Below, one piece after another: positions 43,857 to 55,390 of a stretch of DNA of 64,000 nt. A program made the translations under genes and the position numbers. Positions within the stretch are counted from its first letter, which is position 1; each line of letters opens with the position of its first letter. This DNA is from Cornus controversa. Its lineage: Eukaryota; Streptophyta; Magnoliopsida; Cornales; Cornaceae. Location: assembly GCA_026545225.1 (NCBI GenBank), contig CM048846.1, positions 57,788,270-57,852,269 on the forward strand. Reading direction: 5' to 3'. The notes under the pieces were generated by a model that had not been told where the DNA came from, searched no databases, and saw nothing but the letters and a program-made list of their open reading frames with translations.

Positions 43857-45821
43857 ATGTCGCACCCGCGAACTTCTACCGTCATACAATCCCCCCCCCC
43901 CAAAAAAAATGTTGTGTGTGTGGGGAGGGTGAGGTTGCCCGTTGGCTGTAAGTTTCGTGTATCGCAATGGAGTTTGTGATGGGCCAAAGAAAAAGATATG
44001 TTCTTGGAGTCACCACCGAACATTGAGTTCTGGTGTGCTAGGTCATCTGAAATGTAAATGTATGTGCAGGCCCAATTGAATGACTACCATGTGATTTTTA
44101 AAATCAGATTAGTGAGTCCGGGAGTTTAGTTATGTGTGAGGAAGGTGTTAGGCACCCCACAACATCCGTAGTGAATACGATTACCTAATCTTCATGATGT
44201 TTTGCCATTTCAAAGATAATTATGTTTAGAAAAAAGGGGGCTAACATGACAAGTATATATTTAAGAAGGGAAGAAATAAGAGGGGGAGTTGGATGGGAAA
44301 TATGACCGAACCCGGGGTTGCCCGAGCTGCCTATGTATCCCAATTAAGGAAATTAGGTCAAATGTAGTTCCAATGCCCTGGATTGAATGATCATTGGATG
44401 AGATGTAAAGACCGTGACCATTTTTGATTGGTTTTTTTTTATTTTCATTTATTGTCATATAAATGTTTTAGGTGATTATATGAGTGTTTTAAATGTGAAA
44501 TACATGTTTGGAGACTTGTATAAAGGTCCAAGGAAGTTTTGGGAGTGTTTAGTGAAATTTGAGTTTTTCGGGTTAGGTGGGCCGGGGCACGGGTACGATG
44601 GGCCCAAAAATTTTGAAAGTGTTAAAATGGCACCAAATTTTGAGGATAACTTAAATAAAATATTTGATGTGCTATGGAATTGATTTTGAGTTCGTAGGAA
44701 TTTTTGAAATTGAAAGCGGAACCCGGGAAGGTTTGGTAAAGGACTAATGGTGTTTTTGTAAATGTGAAAGGTTTGGTCTTTAGATGAGAAGGAGGGGAAC
44801 ACAACCCTAATCCTCACATTATATTCAACCGATTGAAAGAGTTATAAATCCCTATATTATTCTTCTTCCTTCTCTATTGAAATTGAGGAGCTTAGAGCGT
44901 GAATTGGACAACGCCGAAAAAGAACGAACTGATCTACACGACGAAGGCTCGAGCTTGGTACATTTGAAGTAAAATTAGGACAACGTTGATTTCGGTGAGA
45001 TTTGAGAAGTTGGGGATTTTTGTTTAGAAGCTCTTACAAACTAAGGTAGGGATGTCTAACCCATGAAATCCAAGATTCTGTGAGTATATTGGTTGTCTAT
45101 GGCAACCAATTGGCTATGTGGGTATAATTAGATGTTCTTTGATTAAAGCATGCTAGATTATACAATTGAATAAATTTTCAATGTGAATTAATAAGCTTAT
45201 ATGTTTATAATTGTTTTAAATGATTATATGGCATGTTGAGGGTATTATGTGAGAGAATTATACATGATTCATGTATACATATGAATATGACACCTAAGTG
45301 TTTGTTAAATTGCCATAAAGAGCATGATTATATGTAAAACATATTTTTATTATTGAAACAATTGCTTTGACGTGAGATGGGGTGGACATAAGCATGAGAA
45401 TTATGAAATTATTCATGTATTGCTCATGCATTGACATGAGAGTGTATGTGGAGAGTGAGAGGAACACCAGATGGACCGACAATGGAGCTCGATCGAAACA
45501 TCATCAGATGGGCCTACAAAGGAGTTCGGATGTTCAGAAAAGAGAAAAGAAAACAAATATTGAGTGGGCTATCACTGGAGCTCATATTCTAGGTCGTGTG
45601 TGTGTGTGTATCACTTGTGAGGAGCATGTCATTATACATATCAAAACATGATGCATGACATGGATGTATAATAGTTGTGCTTTATATGATAACATGATTA
45701 TGTGTTATGTGATATTCACTCGACCTACGGAATCATGTTTTAGACACTTCTACTAAGCGTGTGGTTGCTCATCCTATGAGTTTTAACTCATTTTCAAGAA
45801 ATAGCAAGGATGCGGCGGAGC

Positions 45822-46870
45822 TTACTATGGATTTTGTGATGAGTCTTTCAAGATCAAACAAGGGCAATGATACAGTTTGGGTTGTTATGGATAGATTGAC
45901 AAAAATAGCACACTTCTTGCCTATGAGGTTACTAGATGATGTGAGGAGGCTTAGTAAACAATATGTGGAGTAGATTATGAGATTACATAGGGTTCCAGTA
46001 TCCATTGTGTCAAATAGGGATCCACAGTTTACTTCTAGATTCTAGCAGGGAATTTAGATGGTACTGGACACGGAGTTGCATTTTTGTACAGCATTCCATC
46101 CTCAGACTGAAGGACAGTCAGAGCGTACTATTCAGATATTAGAAGACATGTTTCATGCTTGCATTTTGGATTTTGGATTTTGGTTGTGGTTAGGAGGACC
46201 ATTTTCCACTTGTGGAGTTCGCATACAACAACAGTTATCAAGTTAGTATTAAGATGACACCATTCGAAGCATTTTCTGGCAGACCTTATCATATATTGTT
46301 GGACTGAGGTGGGCAGGATAGTTTCCTTAGGACCATACATTGTACATGAGACTATTGAGAAGATCAAGCTGATTAGACAGCGGTTGTTGACAGCATAGGA
46401 TTGACAAAAGTGCTATGCTGATAAGAGGAGATGACCATTATCTTTTGAGGTGGGAGACCATGTGTTTCTTAAGGTTTTACCACGGAAAGGATTAATGCAT
46501 TTTGGGTGTAGTGGCAAGTTATTTTCTAGATATATTGGACCATTTGAGATCCTTGAGTGTGTCGGTGAGGTGGCTTATAAATTAGCTTTGCCACCACAGT
46601 TGGAAAAGGTTCACAACGTGTTTCATGTTTCTATGTTAAGGAAGTATGAACTTAACCCATCACATGTTTTAAGTTAGGTAGATGTCGAAGTTAATGAGTA
46701 TGTCGCCTATAAGGGGACACTAGTCCATATTCTTGACACTCGAGAGCAAGTTCTGAGGGGTAACCACATTCCGTTGGTCAAAGTTTTGTGGCATCACCAC
46801 AATGTTATGGAGGCTACCTGGGAGCGAGAGTAGGAATTTCATTCTAAGTATCTAGACTTATTTGTTTTAG
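45822..46870 (+). pseudogene. Tekay-like integrase and chromodomain, decayed
   Basis: 45824-45973: TMDFVMSLSRSNKGNDTVWV, RLTKIAHFLPMRL (start of the DDE core, first Asp in MDF); 46058-46246: HFCTAFHPQTEGQSERTIQI with the catalytic Glu; 46450-46677: DHVFLKVLPRKG, FHVSMLRKYELNPSH; 46740-46830: ILDTREQVLRG and LWHHHNVMEATWERE, the chromodomain-like tail of Tekay/Del elements. Stops at 45972, 46677 and 46831 among others. Confidence 0.88.
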
Positions 46871-46915
46871 GTATGATTTGATTTCGTAGACGAAATCCTT
46901 TTAAGTTGGGTAAGT

Positions 46916-49235
46916 TGTAAAGACCGTGACTATTTTTGGCTAGTTTTTCTTTATTTTTATTTATTGTCATATAAATGTTTTAGATGATTATATGAGTGTT
47001 TTAAATGTAAAATACATGTTTGGGGACTTGTATAAAGGTCAAGGAAATTTTTGGGAGCATTTGGTGAAATTTAAGTTTTTCGGGTCAGGTGGGCTGAGGT
47101 GCAGGTCTGGTGGGCTCGAAAAATATGGAAAATTCAAAAGTATCGAAATGACACCAAATTTTGAGAATAGTTTAAATAACATATTTGATGCGCTATGAAA
47201 TTGATTTCGAGTCCGTAGGAGTTTTCAAATTTGAAAATGGAGCCCAGGAAGGTTTGGTAAGGGATTAATGGTGTTTTTGTAAATGTGAGAGGTTAGGTCT
47301 TTAGATGAGAAGGAGGGAAACACAGCCCTAATTATCATATTATATTCTGCCAATTGAGAGAGTTATATATCCTAATATTATTCTTCTTCCTTCTCCATTG
47401 AAATTGAGGAGTTTGGAGTGTGAATTGGACAACGCCGAAGAAGAACGAATTGATCTACGCGATGAGGGCTTGAGTTTGGTATGTTCGAAGTAAAATTCGG
47501 ACAACGTTGATTTTGTTAAAATTTTAGAATTTAGGAATTTTTGTTTAGAAGCTCTTCTAAACTAAGGTAAGGATGCCTAATCTATGGAATCTGGGGTTTG
47601 TGAGAGTATATTGGTTGTCTATCACAACCAATTGGCTATGTGGGTATAATTAGATGTTCTTCTTTGATTAAAACATGCTAGATTATACAATTAAATAATT
47701 CTCAATGTGAATTAATAAGCTTACATGTTTATAATTATTTTAAATGATTATTTGGCATATTGAGGGTGTTATGTGAGAGAATTATACACGATTCATGTAT
47801 ACATGTGAATGTGATACCTAAGTATTTGTTAAATTGCCATAAAGAGAATGATTACATGTAAAGCATATTTCAATTATTGAAATAATTGCTTTGACATGAG
47901 ATGGGGTTAAGATAAATATAAGAATTATAAAATTGTTCACGCATTGCTCATACATTGACATGAGAGTGTATGTGGAGAGTGAGAGGAACATCGGATGGAC
48001 CGACAATGGAGCTCAATAAAAATATCATTGGGTAGGCTGAGAAAGGAGTTTGGATTTTTAGAAAAGAGAAAGAAAAATGAATATCAAGTGGGCCATCACT
48101 GGAGCTCGTATTCTAGGTCGTATGTGTGTGTATAGGACACTTGTGAGGAGCATGGCATTATGCATATCAAAACATGATGCATGGCATGGATATTTATGTA
48201 TAATAGTTGTACTTTATATGATAACATGATTATGTGTGGTGTGGAATTCACTCAACTTGCGAAATCATGTTTTAGACATTTTCTACTAAGCGTTTGGTTG
48301 CTCATTCTATGAGTTTTAACTCTTTTTCAAGAAATGGCAAGGATGTGGCAGAGCCTTCCCAACCATGAGTTGACATGGGCAGTAGTTAGCTGCTTTGAGA
48401 ATATTTTGCATTTTTATAATCTTAATGCATGTCTGACATGTGGACTATATGCAAAGTTTTCATCATGTATATGTTCTTTATTATTTTGGAAACATGCTTA
48501 TACTTATGCTTTACGATTTTGGATTTTATGCACGGTATTGAGAAATGGATAGATGTTAAAATTTTGAACTGAGGATTCTATGTTTCTGCTTATGATTCAA
48601 TTATGCTTATGAAACCATTGTAAACAGGACTAAGTTGATAAATTAATGTATTGGGAGAATAAGACATGAGAATGGACATGTAACAGTTTCTGCAAGAAAA
48701 TTGTCGAGGGATTTCGATTGAATGAAACCTTAGTTTTGATTAATTGAAGAGTCTCGATTAAATGACCATCAATCGAAAATGGTTCGATGGAAGTGGTCCA
48801 ATTCTAGTAAGTTTTTGATGGAACTTCGATACTAGCTCGATTGTGCAAAGTGTTAGATTGTGCAAAACCTTCATTTCGCTTAATTGAAATGTGGGGTTCA
48901 ATTAATCAAAGGAGGAAGTTCGATTAATTGAAGGGTGATTTGACAGGGCCTTGCAAAGGGACTTAGGTATACATGTTCTTCAATAAAGAATACACGTAGT
49001 AGACCTGAACGCTTATGCATGCATGTATATACTATAGTTATGGTGATGATTGAGCTTCCACTAATTTATGAGATGATGACTTAGATTAATAGGTCATAAC
49101 GATAGGGTGATAAATGGTAGTTTGCCATGGTTGTTCAGGTCATGGGATGATGATCGGGCATTCATGACACCTTACTACCTGGAGTTCGGGCTCAGATCGA
49201 GGGAGTCCTGGCGGTCTGAATTTTAAGGTATGACA
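46916..49235 (+). repeat. 3' LTR of the Tekay-like element (about 2.3 kb)
   Basis: The first 1438 bp match the 5' LTR remnant; the rest has no partner in the window. It includes a cluster of TTCGATTAATTGAA-type words (48705-48930) and a donor-like GGTAAGG at 47566. Confidence 0.75.
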
Positions 49236-49415
49236 TAAGATGTTTGGAATATAAAATAAATAGATCAGGTATGAAATATGAAGGAAATGAATATAATGAT
49301 GAATTATATGGAATGATGATGGTGGTGGGACCGAATCTGGAACTGTCCAAACTGCCTACGTACCTTGGGACTGTCCAAGGATCAGGTCGAACGTAGTTCG
49401 GTTGAAAGGGTTTAA

Positions 49416-50113
49416 GGTCTCTGTGACCCTTACTGAACTGAAAGTGGGTTAACGATCCCCGTGACCCTTCATTGTGCCAGGTTATGGTCCCCGTGACCCT
49501 TTATTGTACCGGGTTATGGTCCTCATGACCCTTCATTGTACTGGGTTATGGTCCCCGTAACCCTTCATTGTACTGGGTTATGGTCCCCATGACCCTTTAC
49601 TGTACCGGGTTATGGTCCCCGTGACCTTGGGTTGTGGTCCCTATGACCCGTCACTTTACCAGTTATAGTACCTGTGACCCTTAAATGTGCCAAGTTCTGG
49701 TACCTGTGACCCTTCACTGTGTAGGGTTATGGTCCCCGTGACCGGTACTTAAAATGAAAGTGGGTTTATGGTTCTTATGACCATTACTGAGTTGAAAGTG
49801 GGTTTATGGTCCTCGCGACCATTATTGAATTGAGATGAGTCAATAACTCGAATGAAATGTAAGCAAAATGGGTTTAAGGTCCCCGGAACCATTCTTGAAT
49901 TAAAATGACTCGATGACTCGAATGAAATTTAAGCGCAATGGATTTAAGGTCCCCATAACCATTCTTGAATTGAAATGAGATGAGTCATGGGACTCGAACG
50001 AAATGTAACCACAATGGGTTTAAGGTCTCCATGACCATTCTTTGAATTGAAATTAGATGAGTCATAAGATTTGAATGAAATATAAGTGCAATGGGTTTAA
50101 GGTCCCTGTGACC
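49416..50113. repeat. Minisatellite with 17 copies of a GGTCCCCGTGACC core
   Basis: 13-nt cores begin at 49416, 49454, 49486, 49518, 49550, 49582, 49614, 49636, 49667, 49699, 49731, 49770, 49808, 49878, 49948, 50024 and 50101. The spacing is 32 bp in the first block, then 38-39, then 70-77 bp as the spacer grows. 15 of 17 start GGT and all end ACC. Confidence 0.92.
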
Positions 50114-50261
50114 ATTTTTGAATTGAAATGTGTCGAAGGACTCAAATAAAATGTAAGCGCAATGAGAAGTTCAATGAACTGGAATTATCCTAGGGAATGT
50201 GCCTAAGAATTGAAAGTGTGCTTAGAATCCCTAAGGCTTAACATGTATGGAAGCTGAGCGA

Positions 50262-50635
50262 ATAAGCATGGATTGAACATGTATTGAACAAATAAACACA
50301 TATTTGAGCATATGAGCATGCATTGAAAGCATACATTGAATGATAAAAACATGGATTCAACATATATTGAACAACTAAGCATGGATTAAATGAGAAAATA
50401 TGAATTGAACAACTAAACATGGATTGAATAACTCAGCATGCATTGAATGATAAAACATAAATTGATCAACTAAACATTGATTAAACAAATAAGCATACAT
50501 TGAACGATAAAACATCAATTGAACAACTAAGCATGTATTGAATGATAAAACATAAATTGAACAATTAAATATAGATTGAACAACGAAGCATGCATTGAAT
50601 CATAAAACATAAATTAAAAAATTAAACATGTAGAA
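50262..50635. repeat. Short-period array (about 20-22 bp)
   Basis: Units like aacaactaagcatgcattga alternate with aatgataaaacataaattga; about 16 units, imperfect, with a three-unit pattern (roughly 60 bp) visible at 50430-50600. Confidence 0.8.
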
Positions 50636-51123
50636 AAGTGGATACTTTAACTAAAAGTGTCTAAAAAATGGCAAGAAAATTAATGTGAGAGAGAGTAGGA
50701 GTCATACCTCTTTTTGAAACAAGCAAAAGGGTTTTAAGGATTTACTTAATCCTAAGGAAATATAACAAGAAACTTGAAATATTCTTTAGTAGGATTAGTA
50801 AATCAAAAATAATGAAAAGAAAATTAATGATGCATATGATGTATGATAAAGTGGTTGTGTTTGAAGTTTTTGTACACAAAGCCCACAAGCAAGATTTGAA
50901 TTCTTGTTGATACTTTCTTTTAAGAGTGATCTTTTTTGTGTATCACCAAGCTTCAATCCAAGCTAGTGTTCTTGGTGTACAAAGTGTAAGAAAGTAAATA
51001 GGGTAGAAGATTTATGTAGGGGATATGCATGAAAATATATGAGAATGTGCATTGAACATTAAAGAGATCTCAAATTTGAGGAGCAATATATATATTTGAA
51101 ATGTAAAAATGACAATCAATAAA

Positions 51124-51262
51124 GAAAACTTGAAATGGACAAGTTAAAAAGCAAGAATTAAAAGAACTTGACATGGACAAGTTCAAACAAAAATAAAAGG
51201 AACTTGAAATGGACAAGTTCAAACAAAGAAATAAAAGAACTTGAAATGGACAAATTCAAACA
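51124..51262. repeat. Array of hairpin units GAACTTG-N7-CAAGTTC
   Basis: Four copies of gaacttgaaatggacaagttc-like sequence, about 34-37 bp apart. Each has a 6-7 bp perfect stem around a 7-nt loop; the last has one mismatch. Confidence 0.9.
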
Positions 51263-51299
51263 AAGAAAACTTTTATATAAATATATGTAGAACATGGAT

Positions 51300-51660
51300 A
51301 TTGTTTATCTTCCAAACAACATTCTTCTATAACACTTCACTAGTGGAGGCTTGAAGTAATGATGTTGGCTTTAAAATGTTCATTTTGTAATAGATGTGCA
51401 AAAAATATTTTAAAGGATGAAATAAAAAGTGATTGAAAAGTAAAGACATGAATTAAAATTCTTGAAATATAAATATTGAACAAAAAATAAAATGCTTCTC
51501 TTCCAAACATCACTCTTCAATGACACTCCACAAGTGGAGGCTTGAAGTGATGATGTTGGCTTTAAAATATTCATTTTGCAATAGATGTGCAAAAAATATT
51601 TTAAAGAGAGCAAAAGTGTAATAAAAAGTGCTTAAAATGTAAAGACATGAATTAAAATAC
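51300..51660. repeat. Tandem duplication, offset 191 bp
   Basis: The block from cttccaaac through gtggaggcttgaagt and gatgttggctttaaaat to gacatgaattaaaa is repeated (gatgttggct at 51361 and 51552), with several differences. Confidence 0.88.
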
Positions 51661-51832
51661 TTGAAATGTAAAGACATGAATTTAAAGTGCATGAAATGTA
51701 AAGACGTGAATTTAAAGTGCATGAAATATAAAGACAAGAATTAAAAGTGTATGAAATATAAAGATATGAATTTAAAATGCATAAAATGTAAAGACATTAA
51801 TTAAAATGCAATAAATGTAAAGACAAATGCTA
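51630..51832. repeat. 30-bp minisatellite, about 7 units
   Basis: Units close to atgaaatgtaaagacatgaa plus tttaaagtgc. It grows out of the right end of the 191-bp duplication. Confidence 0.88.
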
Positions 51833-52639
51833 GAAATGGAAAGGAAGTGCAATATTAAAAATTGAAGTAGTGTGTAGGTGGTAGAGAATGTTTTCTCTAC
51901 CAAATCACCTTCTATTGGATCTTCATGGCAGGAAGGCTTGGAGATAAAAGGTAGAAGATGGCGGAGCCTCTATAGATATAGAGAGCTAACTAAAGAAATA
52001 TAAGAGCAAATATGAGTGTAACTGTTGTTGTAGTTGTAACTGATGTCTTAATTAATGAAAAGAGGGGGGTATTTATAGCCAAAGGCGGTGAATGTCATCC
52101 ATAGGATATGGGAGAGTGATTGTGAGCCTTTGGATGAAAAATAAAAAAAAAGACTAAAAATGGTGTGTAAAAAGTGTATAATGGCAATGGGTTAGTCTCC
52201 TTGAATCTCAACCATTCATTTCTGTGAGAATGAATGTGAGCCATTGGATGAGGGAGATATAGGTTAAGAGATATTTTGTATTGGGCGAATGTGAATTGTT
52301 GGATCAAAAAATGGTGAAAATTGCCTCATTCTAGAGTGAATCCTAGCTCTCCAAAGTGGATTTTAAATTTGGTTGAACAACAGTTGTTGGATCAAGTCGA
52401 TCTTGGCCATTGATGAAAAAGTAAAATTTCTCACATAAATTTTGGTAAGAATTTTGGCAGAAATGCTCCTCTAGCCAAAATTTTAAATTATCCCTTTTGT
52501 AGGAAAAAATTGGGGATTCTCTCATTCGTGATGTCATTATGGTGATATATAAAATGATGTCATTTTATCAAAAAATGAAATTCCTGATTTGTTTAGGACA
52601 GTATGTGCAGTGAAAAGACCGTTTTGCCCCTAAACTAGG

Positions 52640-52990
52640 GTTTTGGTCAAAAAATATGTCGGGATTGGAAATGTGTGAATATTATAGTGTTTCTTATAAT
52701 TTTTGGAACCTACAATCATGATGGTGAGATCCGTTCATCGATTTGATGAACGGTTTGTTGGTCAAACGTTTGGGTTGACCAAACTAACCTTGATTTAGGG
52801 TTTTGGTCAACGGGGTGTCTAGACTAGAATTTTGTCAATGTTACAATTTTCCTATAGTTTTTGGACCCTACAATTGTGATGGTGAGGTCCGTTCTTGATT
52901 GATGAACAGTTTGTGGGTCAAACTTTTGGGTTGATCAACTTGACCCTGATTTTGGATTTGAACGAAATCAAGTGTTTGGGAGGACTTACA
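52640..52990. repeat. Diverged tandem duplication (about 170-180 bp units)
   Basis: Both halves contain tttttggaaccctacaat, then gatggtgaggtccgttc, gatgaacggtttgt and ggtcaaac, followed by tttgggttga. The second half (from about 52815) is the same order with more changes. Confidence 0.8.
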
Positions 52991-53206
52991 GTTCCCATGA
53001 GTAGTTGCTTTGAGGTTTTTGACACCTTTGAACTCAATAATGAAGTCAATTTTCCATTTAGGCAGACGGATTATAAATTAATTTTTTTGAAGATGACCAT
53101 TTAACCCTTTTTGTGGCTCATGCTCAAGAAGGTGGGATCCTGAAACCTGGTATGAATGGTTTAGGATTTGGAAAAGAAGTTGGAGGTCAAAAATGGGTGT
53201 CTACCA

Positions 53207-53505
53207 AAGCATTTCCCTTTCCCTTTATCATTCCTTCAGTTGCCAATAGCTCACTTAGAAGCTCAACAAAAGTATAGTCAAGCTTGTTCTTATTATAGTA
53301 CAACCTGAAGGTGTTGAACGAGCTTGACAATGAAGCTAAGATCATACTAACTTGAGTCTCCCCATCTAAGTCCCCTCCAAAGAACTCCAATTCATTTAGA
53401 AAAACAAACATTTTTAAATCATGTCCTCGAACTGGAGTTCCTTCAACCATCTTAGTGGTCATCAAGTTAAACACGACCTAATGTCGGGCAACCTTGCTTA
53501 TCTTG
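53207..53505 (-). pseudogene. First piece of the split copia: gag capsid fragment
   Basis: On the - strand: NLMTTKMVEGTPVRGHDLKM, GDLDGETQVSMILASLSSSF and KNKLDYTFVELLSELLATEG, the UBN2-type gag of copia elements. It is cut on one side by the Tat-type LTR (53205) and on the other by a Tekay-like LTR start (53506). Confidence 0.85.
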
Positions 53506-53731
53506 TAATGTCTTGAGTTTTATTTTATTTTTAATTGAAAATTAATTATGTTTTTATTGTGATAAAGTATGAGAATTTTGTTCAAATATGTGTTTTGTGA
53601 GTTATGGGACGTTTTTGGATTTTGGACTTGAGTGTGGGGCCCAGGATGAGTTTAATGACCTGGAAGTTCTTTATGAGTCTTGAGAATTTATATAAGGGAG
53701 TATATGAACAATTGAGGGGTCTAAAAGAGAC

Positions 53732-55390
53732 ATGACCACTTTTGATGCCATTCTAGGTATGGATTGGCTATCTACATTTAGAGCTACGAGAGGAGAGTAA
53801 CAGTGTGCACACCTGAGGGTGATTGCTTTTACTTTGTGGAAGAGCAAAATGATTTCTATGTTCCATCTTTGCTTAGTTCCGGTGTATGGGACGGGGTTGG
53901 ATATTTCCTAGCTAGCTTATTACTTGAGGAGGATGAGATTGTGACTACTGGAGGATTTCCACCAGTGGTTAGTGAGTTTATGGATGTGTTTTTGGGGAAC
54001 TTAACAGAGTTACCTCTGATGAGAGATATTGTGTTTAGCATTGATTTTGCTCCTAGTACTATGCCTAGCTCTATGGCACTGTACTAGATGGCACCGATAG
54101 AGTTGATGGAGCTGAAAGATCAATTACAAGAATTGTTCGATAAGGGATTTGTACGACCTAATACATCGCCTTGTGGAGCTCTGGTCCTTTTTGCTAAAAA
54201 AAAGGATGGATCTTTACAGTTATGCATAGACTACCGTAAGTTAAACCAAGTAACCATTAAGAACAAGTATCATTTGCCAAGGATGGATGACTTGTTCGAT
54301 CAGTTTAAAGGTTCGACTTGTTTTTTGAAGATCGACTTGAGGTCGGGGTATTACCAGTTAAGGAAGAGGATATTCCGAAGACAGCTTTTCGGACTAGATA
54401 TGACCACTATGAGTTTCTAGTGATCCATTTGGGTTGACGAATGCACCTGCAGCGTTCATGGATTTGATGAACCGAATATTCAGGGTGTATTTGGATAGGT
54501 TTGTGGTGGCCTTCATGGATGACACTCTTGTGTATTCATCTTCTATGGAGAAGCATGAGATCCACTTAAGGACAGTGCTGCAAATTCTGAGAGAACACCG
54601 TCTGTACACCAAATTTGAAAAATATGAATTTTGGCTAACGGAGGTGAAATTCCTAGGACACATGGTGTCGGAAGGAGGAGTATAGGTAGACCCTTCTAAG
54701 ATATAAGTGGTAATGGATTGGGAGAGGCCTAAGAACGTATTCGAGATACGTGGCTTCTTGGGATTGGCTAGATATTACCGAAGTTTCATGAAATACTTTT
54801 TGAAGTTAGCGGCACCGATGACCAAGCTTACTCGTAAGGGAGTTAAATTTGAGTGGAACGAGGCTTGCGAACATTCCTTTATGGAATTGAAGAGTAGATT
54901 GACTAGTGCTCCAATCTTGATTATTCTTGAGCGCGGTTTGGGTTACGTCATCTACTGTGACGCTTCACGGGATGGTTTGGAATGTGTGTTGATGCAGACC
55001 GAGAGAGTTGTTGCATATGGTTCCCAACAGTTGAAGATCCACAAGCAGAATTACCCAACTCATGACTTGGAGTTGGCGGCATAAATTTTTGCTTTGAAAA
55101 CGTGGAGGCATTATCTCTACGAAGAGAAGTTTGAGGTTTTCTCCAATCATAAGAGTTTGAAGTACCTTTTTACACAAAAAGACTTGAATATGAGACAAAG
55201 GAGATGGGTTGAATACATGGAAGACTACAACTTTGATTTTCAGTATCACTCAGGAAAGGCTAATGTGGTTCTCGATGCATTGAGCCGGAAGTCACATGGC
55301 ACTTTGGCTAGTATTGCTATCCGAGAGTGGAAGATGATGGAAGACATCTCAGAAATGGGATTGTGCTTTAATGAGAGTGATGGATAGGCC
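53732..55390 (+). pseudogene. Chromovirus A protease end, RT and RNase H
   Basis: The RT begins about 53940 (PVVSEFMDVFLGNLTELP), with [20 protein letters not shown], then [14 protein letters not shown] (54088-54365). The catalytic box is [11 protein letters not shown] (54510-54540; Met in place of the usual Ile/Val before DD). RNase [18 protein letters not shown] (54945-54995), [20 protein letters not shown], then [20 protein letters not shown]. Breaks: a stop at 54085, a frame change at about 54361-54430, stops at 54685 and 55082. Confidence 0.92.

Larger units (their letters stand above)
44404..49235 (+). mobile_element. Tekay-like chromovirus with deleted interior
   Basis: The 5' LTR portion 44404-45821 pairs with 46916-48354 (both start TGTAAAGACCGTGAC). 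The 3' LTR seems to run to 49235 (...GGTATGACA), with TSD tgaga (44399-44403) and taaga (49236-49240), 4 of 5. The interior (45822-46915) has only the integrase core and the C-terminal chromodomain region: LTR end, PBS, gag, protease, RT and RNase H are deleted. The junction at 45818-45821 has GAGC shared by LTR and integrase sequence. Confidence 0.82.
43857..53205 (-). mobile_element. Tat/Ogre-like solo LTR (about 4.5 kb) interrupted by a Tekay-like element
   Basis: On the - strand it begins (T)GGTAGACACCCATTTTTGACC at 53205 and ends GCGGGTGCGACA at 43857, as in plant Tat/Ogre LTRs. The flanks in copia gag are gcttt and tcttt on the - strand (4 of 5). Other lineage-type blocks on the - strand are GAACTACGT..GACCTGATCC..TACGTAGGCAG (49395-49350 and, decayed, 44375-44325), GGGTGCCTAACACCTTCC (44160-44140) and GGTGGTGACTCC (about 44030-44010). 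TATAAATACCCCCC is at 52078-52065 (-). Without the nested 4.8 kb the LTR is about 4.5 kb. It is packed with minisatellites, listed separately. Confidence 0.65.
33229..53505 (-). mobile_element. Copia element split in three by two nested insertions
   Basis: The - strand pieces follow the order of one copia polyprotein: gag capsid (53505-53207), gag C-terminus, zinc finger and protease (43856-43424), then GAG-pre-integrase, integrase, RT and RNase H (36044-33260), PPT and 3' LTR. Between pieces 1 and 2 lies a Tat/Ogre-like solo LTR (43857-53205); between 2 and 3 lies an Athila-like element (36045-43423, TSD aacat). The 5' end is cut at 53505 by a Tekay-like LTR. All pieces contain stops. One element is the simplest reading; two related elements could also be involved. 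Confidence 0.72.

Noticed and set aside
43890..43908. C run followed by A run as a possible regulatory or structural site
   Set aside because: A simple homopolymer tract in a decayed LTR; possibly assembly-sensitive.
49416..50113. CRISPR-like regular repeats (32-bp period)
   Set aside because: The period is constant only in part, there are no unique spacers, the unit is continuous, and the context is a plant LTR. It is a minisatellite.
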